Source: JADKCL01 sp031424495 (lineage in GTDB: Bacteria > Bacteroidota > Bacteroidia > J057 > JADKCL01). From it: a stretch of DNA of 64,000 nt. Where the stretch lies: positions 28,804 to 92,803 of the forward strand of contig JANPHP010000034.1 in NCBI GenBank assembly GCA_031424495.1, read 5' to 3'. Position 1 is the first letter of the stretch; every line of letters starts with the position of its first letter. Below the pieces are notes generated by a model. It had not been told where the DNA came from. It searched no databases and saw nothing but the letters and a program-made list of their open reading frames with translations. Positions 51,632-60,002 of the stretch are shown piece after piece. The position numbers and the translations under genes were made by a program.

Positions 51632-51699
51632 AGCGCCATCGTCTCCCAATGATCCGCATTCCACCCAATTCCAATGCCTGAATTCAGCATCCCAATCCC

Positions 51700-51864
51700 A
51701 TGAAACTACCATCCACCCTCCTCACCGCCATGCTCATCTCCGCAACCGTCGGCGTCGCCTGCGGATGCAAGACAGCCAAGGATCACGGCAATAAAAAGAA
51801 CGACCCCCCTCACAAAATTCACAAACCCACGGGAGACGATTGCCCGGGATGTGGCATGGGCTAG
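51700..51864 (+). CDS. Candidate RiPP precursor lipoprotein 2 (CPGCGMG), 54 residues
   Basis: Reads MKLPSTLLTAMLISATVG then ACGCKTAKDHGNKKNDPP, ending DDCPGCGMG and TAG at 51862. Start, hydrophobic signal and C-terminal motif align with its neighbours. Cys21 or Cys23 follows the signal and may be lipidated. A His/Lys-rich spacer (PPHKIHKP) stands before the core. At 54 codons it would be missed by most gene-length cut-offs. Confidence 0.8.
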   Translation: MKLPSTLLTAMLISATVGVACGCKTAKDHGNKKNDPPHKIHKPTGDDCPGCGMG

Positions 51865-51949
51865 GCCACCCGCAGAAATTTTGCATCGATTCCAACCCAT
51901 TGCCCGGCTGCTGCATCAAACCCATATCATTCACCAAAATCGTATTGTC

Positions 51950-52156
51950 ATGAAAATTTCATCCAATCTCCTCGGCGCAATGGTACTCTGCGCAACCCTC
52001 GGCGCTGTGACGAGTAGCTGCACGACCACCAAAGTCCAAACCGACGACATCAAAAACTCCGAAAAAGGCGGCGCCGTGAACGAGGGCCTCAGTGGCAAGA
52101 TTCACAACCTCTTCTCGCCCCGTCCCGACCCCTGCCCGACCTGCGGCATGGGCTGA
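51950..52156 (+). CDS. Candidate RiPP precursor lipoprotein 3 (CPTCGMG)
   Basis: 68 residues from ATG 51950 (MKISSNLLGAMVLCATLG), nearly the same opening as precursor 1. Signal ending TSSC, so Cys24 may be lipidated. The C-terminus is DPCPTCGMG, and TGA follows at once. The MNIO gene starts 12 bases later, consistent with one message. Confidence 0.82.
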   Translation: MKISSNLLGAMVLCATLGAVTSSCTTTKVQTDDIKNSEKGGAVNEGLSGKIHNLFSPRPDPCPTCGMG

Positions 52157-52168
52157 GCCGCTTGATCC

Positions 52169-53311
52169 ATGTCTGAAATCCACGCTTCGTTGTCATTCAA
52201 CCTCGATGTCGGCCTCATACAGGCTGCGCTGCCGCTGTTTGCGGCCGAGGAAGTCGAGGCTTTGGAGTGGTCATTTGACACACTCTTCCAGCAGCCCGAG
52301 CTGCCGGATTGGTTTTTGGAGCTGCTGCAGACCTACGGCGATGTAGGACGACTCGTCGGGCACGGGGTCTTTTTTTCTCTGTTTTCGGGGAAATGGCTGC
52401 CTGAGCAGGCGGCTTGGTTGCGGGAACTCCGCGACCTGACGCAGCGTTTTCGCTTCGATCACATCAGCGAGCATTTTGGCTTTTTGACAGGTTCTGATTT
52501 CCACAAGGGCGCGCCCCTGTCTGTGCCCTACAATGCGCAGACGCTGGCGATCGGGCGCGACCGCCTCATGCGCATCGCGGAGGCCAGCGGCTGCCCGGTC
52601 GGTTTGGAAAACCTCGCCTTTGCCAGCAGCACGCAAGCTGCACAGGTGCATGGCGAATTTCTGGAAGCACTGCTGGCGCCCGTGAATGGCTTCGTGATCC
52701 TGGACTTGCACAACCTCTATTGTCAGCTCCACAATTTTGGGCTGGATGCGGCCGAAATGCTGGCGGCTTTTCCGCTGGCGCGGGTGCGCGAGATCCATAT
52801 CTCGGGCGGCAGTTGGGAATCCTCGGCGCATCGCCCGCACCCGGGCGTGCGGCGCGACACGCATGACGATCGCGTGCCCGAGGAGGTGTTTGCGCTGCTT
52901 GCAGATGCGATGCCCCGCTGCCCCAACCTCAAATTTGTGGTGCTGGAGCACATGGGTTTTGCATTGGCCACCGAGCAGACACAAAGTTATTACCGCGATG
53001 ATTTCAGGCGGATGCGGGCGCTCGTGCATGCGGAGAAAGCGCGGCGCAATACGACCACGCATTCACCCACGACCAATCTATTCTTGCCGCCGTCGCTTAA
53101 TCTGGGAACAGCGCCGCTGGAAGACGCGTCCCTCCATCAACAACAACAAATCCTCTCCGACATCCTGGAAACAAGCGAGTCGCTCGCGGCAGTCCAATCT
53201 GCGATCAGACATTCGCCCCTCGCCGACACGGATTGGGACATTGCGACTTGGGACCCGGCGATGCTGGAGACGGCGTGGCTCATTGCAAGGAAGTGGCGGG
53301 ATGGGTTTTGA
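52169..53311 (+). CDS. MNIO (DUF692) multinuclear iron oxidase with C-terminal extension
   Basis: 380 residues from ATG 52169. TIM-barrel DUF692 enzyme with the metal-ligand pattern visible in order: His65 (VGHGV), Glu101 (HISEH), Glu147-Asn148 (LENLA), Asp179/His181/Asn182 (DLHNLY), His210 (EIHISGG), Asp230/His232 (RDTHDD) and Glu260 (VLEHMG). Known relatives (MbnB, ChrH, TglH, bufferin enzymes) oxidise Cys residues of short peptides. An extra ~90 residues (about 291-380, including LNLGTAPLEDASLHQQQQILSDI) follow the barrel. No separate partner protein (MbnC or DUF2063 type) is visible nearby. Confidence 0.9.
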   Translation: MSEIHASLSFNLDVGLIQAALPLFAAEEVEALEWSFDTLFQQPELPDWFLELLQTYGDVGRLVGHGVFFSLFSGKWLPEQAAWLRELRDLTQRFRFDHISEHFGFLTGSDFHKGAPLSVPYNAQTLAIGRDRLMRIAEASGCPVGLENLAFASSTQAAQVHGEFLEALLAPVNGFVILDLHNLYCQLHNFGLDAAEMLAAFPLARVREIHISGGSWESSAHRPHPGVRRDTHDDRVPEEVFALLADAMPRCPNLKFVVLEHMGFALATEQTQSYYRDDFRRMRALVHAEKARRNTTTHSPTTNLFLPPSLNLGTAPLEDASLHQQQQILSDILETSESLAAVQSAIRHSPLADTDWDIATWDPAMLETAWLIARKWRDGF

Positions 53312-53378
53312 GGGGATGTAAATCCTCAGCTGAAAGGGCTATTTGCCAAATCAGCCCAAATCTCCTATTTTTAATTCC

Positions 53379-53948
53379 ATGGGGAATCACACGGTCGCAG
53401 AATATCTGGCGCTAGAGGAAGTGGCAGAATACAGAAGCGAATATTTCGAAGGCGAGATATTTGCAATGGCTGGGGCTACAGGTGAGCACAACCTGATCGC
53501 AAAGGAGTGTAGTCGGGCGATAGACGATGCTGCGGAGGGCAGCGGCTGCCAAACCGTGCTGCTCGATATGAAGGTGAGGATCGAAGGCTCGAGTGCCTAT
53601 TACTATCCAGACATTGCGGTTGTATGCGACAAGTTCCAGTATGAAGATGAAAAACGTCAAATTCTCAAGAACCCGCTCATCATCATCGAGGTGCTCTCCG
53701 ATTCCACCGAAGCCCAGGACCGTGGCAGCAAGTTTCATCGGTACAAGCAGATTTCATCGCTGCGCGAGTATGTTTTGATTTCCCAAAAGGAACCACAGAT
53801 CGATGTCTTTTTCAAAATGAATGACGACAGTTGGCGACTGGACAGCTATGCTGGACTCGATGCCAAGATGGAATTGCGCTCACTCGGCATTCATGTCAAA
53901 CTCGCTGACATTTATCGCCGGGTGGAGTTTGCCGCGCAAGGATCTTGA
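53379..53948 (+). CDS. Uma2-family (PD-(D/E)XK-like) protein, copy 2
   Basis: 189 residues from ATG 53379. Motifs: EYLALEEVAEYRSEYFEGEIFAMAG, SAYYYPDIAVVC (catalytic Asp retained), NPLIIIEVLSDSTEAQDRGSKFHRYK and the end MELRSLGIHVKLADIYRRVEF. It is a clear paralogue of the 50777 gene with a more canonical active site. The pair brackets the lipoprotein/MNIO cassette. Confidence 0.9.
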   Translation: MGNHTVAEYLALEEVAEYRSEYFEGEIFAMAGATGEHNLIAKECSRAIDDAAEGSGCQTVLLDMKVRIEGSSAYYYPDIAVVCDKFQYEDEKRQILKNPLIIIEVLSDSTEAQDRGSKFHRYKQISSLREYVLISQKEPQIDVFFKMNDDSWRLDSYAGLDAKMELRSLGIHVKLADIYRRVEFAAQGS

Positions 53949-53983
53949 CCGGCCTCTCCCTAGATCTCCTCACTCACTCTCCA

Positions 53984-54035
53984 CACTCACACTGATCCAC
54001 CGGATCTCCGCACTCACACTGATCCACGGATCTCC
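53984..54035. repeat. Short direct duplication of 25-26 bases
   Basis: cactcacactgatccac plus (c)ggatctcc occurs at 53984-54009 and again at 54011-54035. The second copy covers the last codons and stop of the methylmalonyl-CoA epimerase gene. Confidence 0.7.
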
Positions 54036-54421
54036 TGGCATAATTCCACCAAGACGCCATTCGTATCCTTGGGATGCAGGAAAAAAATGAGCTTGTTGTC
54101 GGCGCCGCGCTTGGGCTGCTCGTTCAGGACACGGTAGCCCTCGCCTTTCATGCGCTCCATCGCGGCATAGATGTCGGGCACCTCAAAGGCGATGTGGTGC
54201 ATGCCTTCGCCGCGCTTCTCGATGTGCTTGGCGATGGCACTTTCTGGGCTTGTGGCTTGGAGCAATTCGATCTTGCTGTCGGCGAGTTGGAAAAATGAGA
54301 CATCGACATGCTCGCTCTCGACGTGCTCGTCTTTGTAGGGCGGCTGCCCGAAGATGGCGGAGAACAGTGCCTTGCTTTTGGCGAGGTCTTGGACTGCGAT
54401 GCCTATGTGTTCGATTTTCAT
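54014..54421 (-). CDS. mce: Methylmalonyl-CoA epimerase
   Basis: 135 residues from ATG 54421. VOC-fold enzyme with metal ligands visible in IEHIGIAV (His5), GMHHIAFEV (His about 75-76) and GVLVELCQ (Glu about 127). It interconverts (R)- and (S)-methylmalonyl-CoA between mutase and propionyl-CoA carboxylase. The partners are not in the window. Confidence 0.94.
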   Translation of the reverse strand: MKIEHIGIAVQDLAKSKALFSAIFGQPPYKDEHVESEHVDVSFFQLADSKIELLQATSPESAIAKHIEKRGEGMHHIAFEVPDIYAAMERMKGEGYRVLNEQPKRGADNKLIFFLHPKDTNGVLVELCQEIRGSV

Positions 54422-54431
54422 TGTGGCGAGG

Positions 54432-54566
54432 AGGTAGAAATTAGGAATGAGAAATTAGGAATTAGCATGGGGAGGTAGCAGGTAGTAGGTAGTAGGTAGC
54501 AGTTGCGGGAGTAGCTAGCCACTCTTGCAATTGCACATTTCTAATTGCTAATTCCTCATTCCCCCT
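54432..54566. repeat. Low-complexity block 'attaggaattag / ggtagcaggtag'
   Basis: Contains gaaattaggaatgagaaattagg, several ggtagtaggtagcag units, then ctaattgctaattcctcattcc, the latter partly inverse to the former. Related strings lie at 2200-2297 and 58900-58935. No gene is present. Confidence 0.6.
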
Positions 54567-54597
54567 CCTTTCATCCAAAACAACTAATTTCGCGGAT

Positions 54598-55596
54598 ATG
54601 TTGCAACGTGAGATTTTGGTGACGGGTGCTGCGGGCTATGTGGGCTCGGTTTTGTGTCGGCAATTGCTGGGGCTGGGCTATCGCGTGCGTGGATTGGATA
54701 TTTTGTTGTTTGGGGATGCAGGGTTGGCGGATTTGTCGCAGAATGAAAATTTCAGCTTTCTCCAGGGAGATTTGTGCGATGCAAAGGTGCGCAAGCAGGC
54801 TTTGGTGAATGTGCAAGCCGTGATTCATCTCGCCGCCATTGTGGGCGATCCTGCCTGCAAGTTGTTCCCCGAAGCGGCCACGGCCTTGATGGATGTAGCG
54901 AGCCGGGCCTTGTTTGAGGAAGCCGAATTGGCAGGCGTGGAGCGGTTTGTATTCGCGAGTACATGCAGCAACTATGGGCAAATGGATGGGCAGGATTTGT
55001 TGAATGAAGATTCGCCCCTGCAACCCCAAAGCCACTACGCGCGCTTAAAGGTCGGTTTTGAGGAGTTTTTGTTGGGCAGAAACGCAAGTTCGGCGCAGCC
55101 AATGAAGGACAGCCCAGTCGCAATCAGCATCCTGCGCTTCGCGACCGCCTACGGCTTGTCGCCCCGCATGCGGTTTGACCTCACGGTCAACCACTTCACG
55201 CGCGACCTCGCGCTGGACCGCGAATTGCTTGTCTTCGGGCAGCACCAATGGCGGCCCTATTGCCACGTCGCAGACTTGGCAATGGCACTCACACTGGCGC
55301 TCAAGCTCCCGCATTCCCCAAAACCCGAAATCTTCAACATCGGCGACAGCCAAGAAAACTACAGCAAGGCCATGATCGTCGACGAAGTGTTGCGACAAGT
55401 GCCCGCCGGCAAGGTCGCCTACGGCAACCAAGCCGACACCGATACCCGCAACTACCGCGTAGACTTCGCCAAAGCCGCCCAGCAGCTAGGCTTCCAAATC
55501 ACCCACCGCGTCCCAGACGGCATCCATGAAATCCAAGCAGCACTAGCCGCCCAAAAATGGAAAGACCCATTCGCCAAAACCCACGAAAACTGCTGA
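54598..55596 (+). CDS. NAD-dependent sugar epimerase/dehydratase (extended SDR)
   Basis: 332 residues from ATG 54598. Rossmann GAAGYVGS near the N-terminus, LAAIVGDPAC, the STCSNYG strand with the active-site Thr/Ser region, and YARLK as the YxxxK catalytic pair. It belongs to the extended SDR group acting on NDP-sugars. It is 100 bases before the aminotransferase, so the two probably make one sugar for a surface glycan. Confidence 0.9.
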   Translation: MLQREILVTGAAGYVGSVLCRQLLGLGYRVRGLDILLFGDAGLADLSQNENFSFLQGDLCDAKVRKQALVNVQAVIHLAAIVGDPACKLFPEAATALMDVASRALFEEAELAGVERFVFASTCSNYGQMDGQDLLNEDSPLQPQSHYARLKVGFEEFLLGRNASSAQPMKDSPVAISILRFATAYGLSPRMRFDLTVNHFTRDLALDRELLVFGQHQWRPYCHVADLAMALTLALKLPHSPKPEIFNIGDSQENYSKAMIVDEVLRQVPAGKVAYGNQADTDTRNYRVDFAKAAQQLGFQITHRVPDGIHEIQAALAAQKWKDPFAKTHENC

Positions 55597-55696
55597 AAAA
55601 ATGGAACCCAAAATCGTTTTCTGGCGGCCAAAGCAAAAATGGCCACCCAAAATTCAACCCCAAAAGTGATTCTGTAAATTCTGAGAATTCTGATCT

Positions 55697-56833
55697 GTGA
55701 TACAGCTCTCCATCCCCAACATCTCCGAGACCGAGCAAATGTCGGTGGCGCGTGCCATTGAGTCGGGCTGGGTCTCCACCGCCGGACCCGACATCGGCGA
55801 CTTTGAGCGCAAGATTGCCGCACTTTCGGGCGTGCGCTTCGCGATCGCCCTCAACAGCGGCAGTGCGGCCCTGCACCTGGCCCTGCTTGCACTTGGCGTC
55901 CAAAAAAACGACTTCGTCATCTGCCCCAACCTGAGTTTTGTCGCCACCGCCAATGCCGTGCTGCATGCGGGCGCAGAGCCGATCCTGATCGACACAGCGC
56001 GCGACAACCTGCAGCTCGACCTGGACTTGCTCGAGGAATTCCTGCGCGACCAAACGGAATTTACCGATGGGCAATGCTTTTTCAAAGGCACGCACCGGCC
56101 CATCCGCGCGATCGTTGCCGTGCATGTGCTGGGCGACTTTTGCGACATGGACCGCCTGCTGGAGCTGGCTCGGAGTCGCGGCATCGCTGTCTTGGAGGAT
56201 GCAGCGGCAGCAGTCGGCGCGAGCTATGACGGCAAGCCCGCAGGCAGCATGGGCCTCATGGGCACGCTGAGCTTCAACGGCAACAAAATCATGACCACCG
56301 GCGGCGGCGGCGCCGTGCTCACCAACGACGCCCGATTAGCCGACCACGTGCGCCACCTGGCGCACCAAGCCAAGTCATTCCCCTTGGAATACATCCACGA
56401 TGCCGCCGCATTCAATTACGGCATGCCCAACCTCAACGCGGCATTCGGCCTCGGGCAGCTCGCCCGCCTACCCGAGTTCTGGATCGCGAAACAAGCCATC
56501 CGCACCGAATACGAAGCCGGCTTCATCGACATTCGTGCCCTCACGCTCGCGCCGCATGGCGACCTCAAGCGCCACTGCGGCTACTGGCTCAACTGCGTTT
56601 TCACATCCGAAGCCCGCCAACTCGAAGCCTACCTCGAAGCCAACGAGATCCAGACCCGCAAACTTTGGGTGCCCATGAATCGCCTGCCGATGTATGCGCA
56701 ATGCCTGTACTTGCAGCACGATGACCACAGCCACCGATGGTATGAGGAGTCGCTCTGCCTGCCGTCGTCGACGGGGCTGAGCGACGATGATCTGGCTTTT
56801 GTGATCAAGACTGTGCGGGCATTTTTTGAGTGA
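55697..56833 (+). CDS. DegT/DnrJ/EryC1-type (LegC-like) sugar aminotransferase
   Basis: 378 residues from GTG 55697. PLP enzyme with the aldimine Lys197 in SFNGNKIMTTGGGG, which is the LegC-type signature, plus NSGSAALHLALLAL, EDAAAAVGASYDGK and LNAAFGLGQLARL. LegC-type enzymes aminate a UDP-4-keto sugar on the way to legionaminic acid or bacillosamine-like residues. The sugar here is not known. It pairs with the upstream SDR. Confidence 0.9.
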   Translation: MIQLSIPNISETEQMSVARAIESGWVSTAGPDIGDFERKIAALSGVRFAIALNSGSAALHLALLALGVQKNDFVICPNLSFVATANAVLHAGAEPILIDTARDNLQLDLDLLEEFLRDQTEFTDGQCFFKGTHRPIRAIVAVHVLGDFCDMDRLLELARSRGIAVLEDAAAAVGASYDGKPAGSMGLMGTLSFNGNKIMTTGGGGAVLTNDARLADHVRHLAHQAKSFPLEYIHDAAAFNYGMPNLNAAFGLGQLARLPEFWIAKQAIRTEYEAGFIDIRALTLAPHGDLKRHCGYWLNCVFTSEARQLEAYLEANEIQTRKLWVPMNRLPMYAQCLYLQHDDHSHRWYEESLCLPSSTGLSDDDLAFVIKTVRAFFE

Positions 56834-56893
56834 TTAGCCTTGATTCAGTCAATATCTCACTAACTTACAGATGAGAAATTGAATAGTATCCCG

Positions 56894-58150
56894 ATGAAAA
56901 TCACTTTCCTTCTGCTGCTACTTTTCTGCCTGACTGGCTTTCGCCTTTTTGCGCAGTCGGATACACCTTGCAATGCGCCGATCATGACCGTGAGCGCCGA
57001 CAGTTGCCACTATGCCTGGGGCACTACGGTCGGGGCGCAATACCAAAATGACACCGCCAATGGCCTGAGCCCGGCCTGTGCTTCACCAGGCGCAGCCGAT
57101 GTTTGGTACCGTTTCATCGTGCCGCCGAGCGGTGCGGTTGCTATCACCACCTTGGAAGGCACGATTACCGACGGCGGCATGGCCTTGTACAGCGGTCCCT
57201 GCTCGGCCCCACAATTTGTACAATGCGAGGACGACAATGGCGTGAACATGATGCCTGTCATCGATCGTTCAGACCTCACGCCCGGCGACACGATGCTGGT
57301 GCGCGTTTGGTATGGCTGGCACCCCAACACGACCGGCACATTCAGGATTTGTTTCGTAGAGTCCAACTCTGACTGTGTCGTCGCCACGCCGCTCTGCCAG
57401 GAAAGGTATTATTACACCCACGCCTACGGGCCTGGCTCCCACCTCGACGCGAATGGCACGCAGTGCGATATCTATGAATACCAGTCCCAATGGTTCAAAT
57501 GGAAGATTTTGACATCGGGCACGCTCTCGTTCACAATTTTGCCCGACTCGATCGGCCCAGCAAACTGGCCTGACTGGGACTGGCTTTTGTACCAGACCAC
57601 AGATTCCATCTTCTGCACGCATTTCGTGGGCGGCAATCAGCCCTTTGCCTGCAACGGCAGTTCATCGGCAGGTCCTTATGGGGCCACTGGCCTGAACGCC
57701 ACGGGTACAAGCAATAGCGTGCCCGCAGGACCTGGAAATCCCTATTGCCCGCTGATCAATGCCGTAGCTGGCGAGTATTATTATCTCATGCTCAACAACT
57801 TCAACGTCTCCTCTTCTGGATTCAGAATCCATCTCGGTGGCTCTGCGGTCTTGGATTGTGATATTGTAAATCCGCCGACGGCTGTCGTCGCGCAGCAGCC
57901 CATTTCCAAAGTGGTGGTGTCTCCCAATCCTGCAAACGATTGGGTATCGATCACCGTGAATGGCCTCACAAACGATGACCATCCCGCTTTACGCATCGTC
58001 GATGTGCATGGAAAGTTCGTTCTGGTGGAGACAGCTTTTGAAAACGGCACCTTCCGCATGAATCTGCAAAACTTGGCTCCGGGGATGTATTTCTTCGAGG
58101 TTCGGTCAGATCTGGGCGAATTGCAACGCGGCAAATTTTTGAAGCGTTGA
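56894..58150 (+). CDS. T9SS-exported secreted protein
   Basis: 418 residues from ATG 56894; a TTG at 56879 is less likely. Signal peptide ending RLFAQ. Two beta-sandwich-like, Cys-containing regions resemble PPC-type prepeptidase domains (AADVWYRFIVPPSGAVAITTL, LYSGPCSAPQFVQCEDDNG). The C-terminal ~85 residues (ISKVVVSPNPANDWVSITVN ... NLAPGMYFFEVRSDLGELQRGKFLKR) are a T9SS sorting domain. Probably a surface or secreted protein; no catalytic domain is seen. Confidence 0.83.
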   Translation: MKITFLLLLLFCLTGFRLFAQSDTPCNAPIMTVSADSCHYAWGTTVGAQYQNDTANGLSPACASPGAADVWYRFIVPPSGAVAITTLEGTITDGGMALYSGPCSAPQFVQCEDDNGVNMMPVIDRSDLTPGDTMLVRVWYGWHPNTTGTFRICFVESNSDCVVATPLCQERYYYTHAYGPGSHLDANGTQCDIYEYQSQWFKWKILTSGTLSFTILPDSIGPANWPDWDWLLYQTTDSIFCTHFVGGNQPFACNGSSSAGPYGATGLNATGTSNSVPAGPGNPYCPLINAVAGEYYYLMLNNFNVSSSGFRIHLGGSAVLDCDIVNPPTAVVAQQPISKVVVSPNPANDWVSITVNGLTNDDHPALRIVDVHGKFVLVETAFENGTFRMNLQNLAPGMYFFEVRSDLGELQRGKFLKR

Positions 58151-58226
58151 TCGATTGAAAGCCGGGCAGACCGCTGCCACAATTGTCTGTCTTTGGTAAG
58201 CCGCCCCAAAATCGTTTTCTTTGCGC

Positions 58227-58895
58227 ATGCGTTTGCACAAAGAAGGTCGTTTTCTCATTCCGATCACCATCATCCTCATGGGTGGCATCTGGTCGGCCAT
58301 TTATTTTCCCTTGTTGCATGGCACGGCGGTTTGCTGGCTGGGCATCGTTTTAGCGATTCCCGCGCTGGTCATGATCGGCTTGGTGCTCAACTTTTTCCGC
58401 AATCCGCCTATCCAGGCTACGATCCAAGAAAATGCGATCGTGAGTCCCTGCGACGGCAAGGTCGTCGTGATCGAGGAGATTTACGACCCCGTCTATTTCA
58501 AAGCCAAAGTGCGCCAAGTGAGCATCTTCATGAGCCCGCTCAATGTGCACGTAAACCGCAACCCGATCAGCGGACGCGTGAAATTTTTCAAATACATGCC
58601 CGGCCTCTTCCTCGTCGCCTGGCATCCCAAAAGCTCCACCGACAACGAGATGACCTTCACCGTTTTGGAAAATGAGCGCTGGACAGTCGGCTTCAAACAA
58701 ATCGCCGGCGCAGTCGCAAGGCGCATTTGCTGGTACATCAAGGAGGGCGACACCGTCAAACAATCCGCCGAGATGGGCTTCATCAAATTTGGCTCACGGG
58801 TGGATTTGTTGATCCCGCTGGATGTGGAGATTAATGTGAAGCTTGAGGAGGTCGTGTTTGGTGGCAGGACGGTGATAGCCGTGGGGCGGAATTGA
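58227..58895 (+). CDS. psd: Phosphatidylserine decarboxylase
   Basis: 222 residues from ATG 58227; a TTG at 58221 adds two. Short 'PSD-A' type with N-terminal hydrophobic segments, then SPCDGKVVVIEE, FMSPLNVHVNRNPISG and FIKFGSRVDLLIP, where the Gly-Ser is the self-cleavage site producing the pyruvoyl group. It converts phosphatidylserine to phosphatidylethanolamine. No pssA is adjacent. Confidence 0.93.
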   Translation: MRLHKEGRFLIPITIILMGGIWSAIYFPLLHGTAVCWLGIVLAIPALVMIGLVLNFFRNPPIQATIQENAIVSPCDGKVVVIEEIYDPVYFKAKVRQVSIFMSPLNVHVNRNPISGRVKFFKYMPGLFLVAWHPKSSTDNEMTFTVLENERWTVGFKQIAGAVARRICWYIKEGDTVKQSAEMGFIKFGSRVDLLIPLDVEINVKLEEVVFGGRTVIAVGRN

Positions 58896-59092
58896 GGAGG
58901 GATGAGGGATTAGAAATTAGAAATTAGAAATTGGCGAAGCGGTGGGGCGGAATTGAGGGGTAGTGAAGCGGTGGCCTCCGGCCACACGCTGATCGAGGTG
59001 ACGCCTCTGGCGTCGGAGGTTGGTAGCGGGCGGAGGCCGATGTGTTTGCCTCCATTGCAATAGCTACTCAGCAGCACATTGACCCACCCAAT

Positions 59093-59650
59093 TCACCCAG
59101 TGATATAAACCCGCAGCGCCCCCGCCAAGGGGTGCTTTGCAAAAGCCTGCACCATGCAGTGTTTGAAAAAGTGGAATTGCCGGCCATACTCCTCCATGAT
59201 GATCTTCCCTTCCATGGAAAGCATGATGTGTTTGTATGAAATTCTCACTTTGGGCCTGAAATCCTTCTTGAAATAAAGCGTGTCGCCGTGGCCGTACCGA
59301 TCTTCTTGCAAGGAATAGAAGTATTTTCCCTCAGCCAATGCGAGCCATGTGGAGGGCTCAGTCGTTCTCAATCGGGTCAGCACCTTCCCATAGCCGTCTT
59401 CGCTATCCTCGTCATAAACGAATGGATAGAATTCCTCCAGAAACGGGAGCAATTGTGCCTGCAAGACATCCTGCTTCAAATTGAATATCAATCCATTGGC
59501 CGTTTCCTGCATCTCATACAGTTGAGGATGGAAATGCAACTGCCTTTCCATCTCGGCGAGCAATTCAGGAGCGGTGATATTCCCTTGTCCCAACTCCTTT
59601 TTGGAGACATTGGCCACGGTCACGAGGCCGATTGCGAGATATTGTCCCAT
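59093..59650 (-). CDS. Hypothetical protein, 185 residues
   Basis: From ATG 59650 (MGQYLAIGLVTVANVSKKELG). No signal peptide. Motifs include ITAPELLAEMERQLHFHPQLYEM and YFKKDFRPKVRISYKHIMLSMEGKIIMEEYG. I do not recognise a family. Its reading frame is compact and composition normal, so it is probably real. Confidence 0.6.
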   Translation of the reverse strand: MGQYLAIGLVTVANVSKKELGQGNITAPELLAEMERQLHFHPQLYEMQETANGLIFNLKQDVLQAQLLPFLEEFYPFVYDEDSEDGYGKVLTRLRTTEPSTWLALAEGKYFYSLQEDRYGHGDTLYFKKDFRPKVRISYKHIMLSMEGKIIMEEYGRQFHFFKHCMVQAFAKHPLAGALRVYITG

Positions 59651-59705
59651 GATTTTTGGTGTTTTATGGGTGCCGAAAACGATTGTAAAAATAGGAAGAA
59701 TGACT

Positions 59706-60002
59706 TCAAATGATCGTCCATTGCTGCTTCCACTTGGGTAGGATAGCATGGATCACGATTGAGTCTAGACGTGGTTCATAGACGATATCGTAGTAGTCAT
59801 TGAGGAGAAATCTTCTTATCCTTTTGCGATCTGGGTTTGCCATCCCAATCAGTGGAAAGTGCTGTATCAATGACAATTGGTCTGCCAACCTCTTCTTCAG
59901 CTGATCAACGCCACGCCTTCCGTCCCTGCCCATGACCTGAAGCTTCATCGCTTGAATATCTTCGCGTGCAGCATTGGTCCAAACGACTTTTGAAATATAC
60001 AT
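59706..60002 (-). CDS. RelE/ParE-family toxin
   Basis: 98 residues from ATG 60002. ParE-like start (YISKVVWTNAAREDIQAMK), a helical middle and strands RRFLLNDYYDIVYEP and IVIHAILPKWKQQW. The start shares bases with the antitoxin stop, giving coupling. It differs from the 50363 toxin and is a separate TA system. Confidence 0.82.
   Translation of the reverse strand: MYISKVVWTNAAREDIQAMKLQVMGRDGRRGVDQLKKRLADQLSLIQHFPLIGMANPDRKRIRRFLLNDYYDIVYEPRLDSIVIHAILPKWKQQWTII

Noticed and set aside
51383..52156. The three CPxCG proteins as zinc-ribbon or rubredoxin-like proteins
   Set aside because: Each has only one CxxC pair at the very C-terminus; zinc ribbons and rubredoxins need two pairs. Two-chain metal binding is still possible and is stated as the alternative.
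52169..53311. DUF692 protein as a sugar isomerase (TIM barrel)
   Set aside because: Its His/Glu/Asp pattern (GHG, SEH, ENLA, DLHN, DTHD) is that of MNIO enzymes rather than xylose isomerase types.
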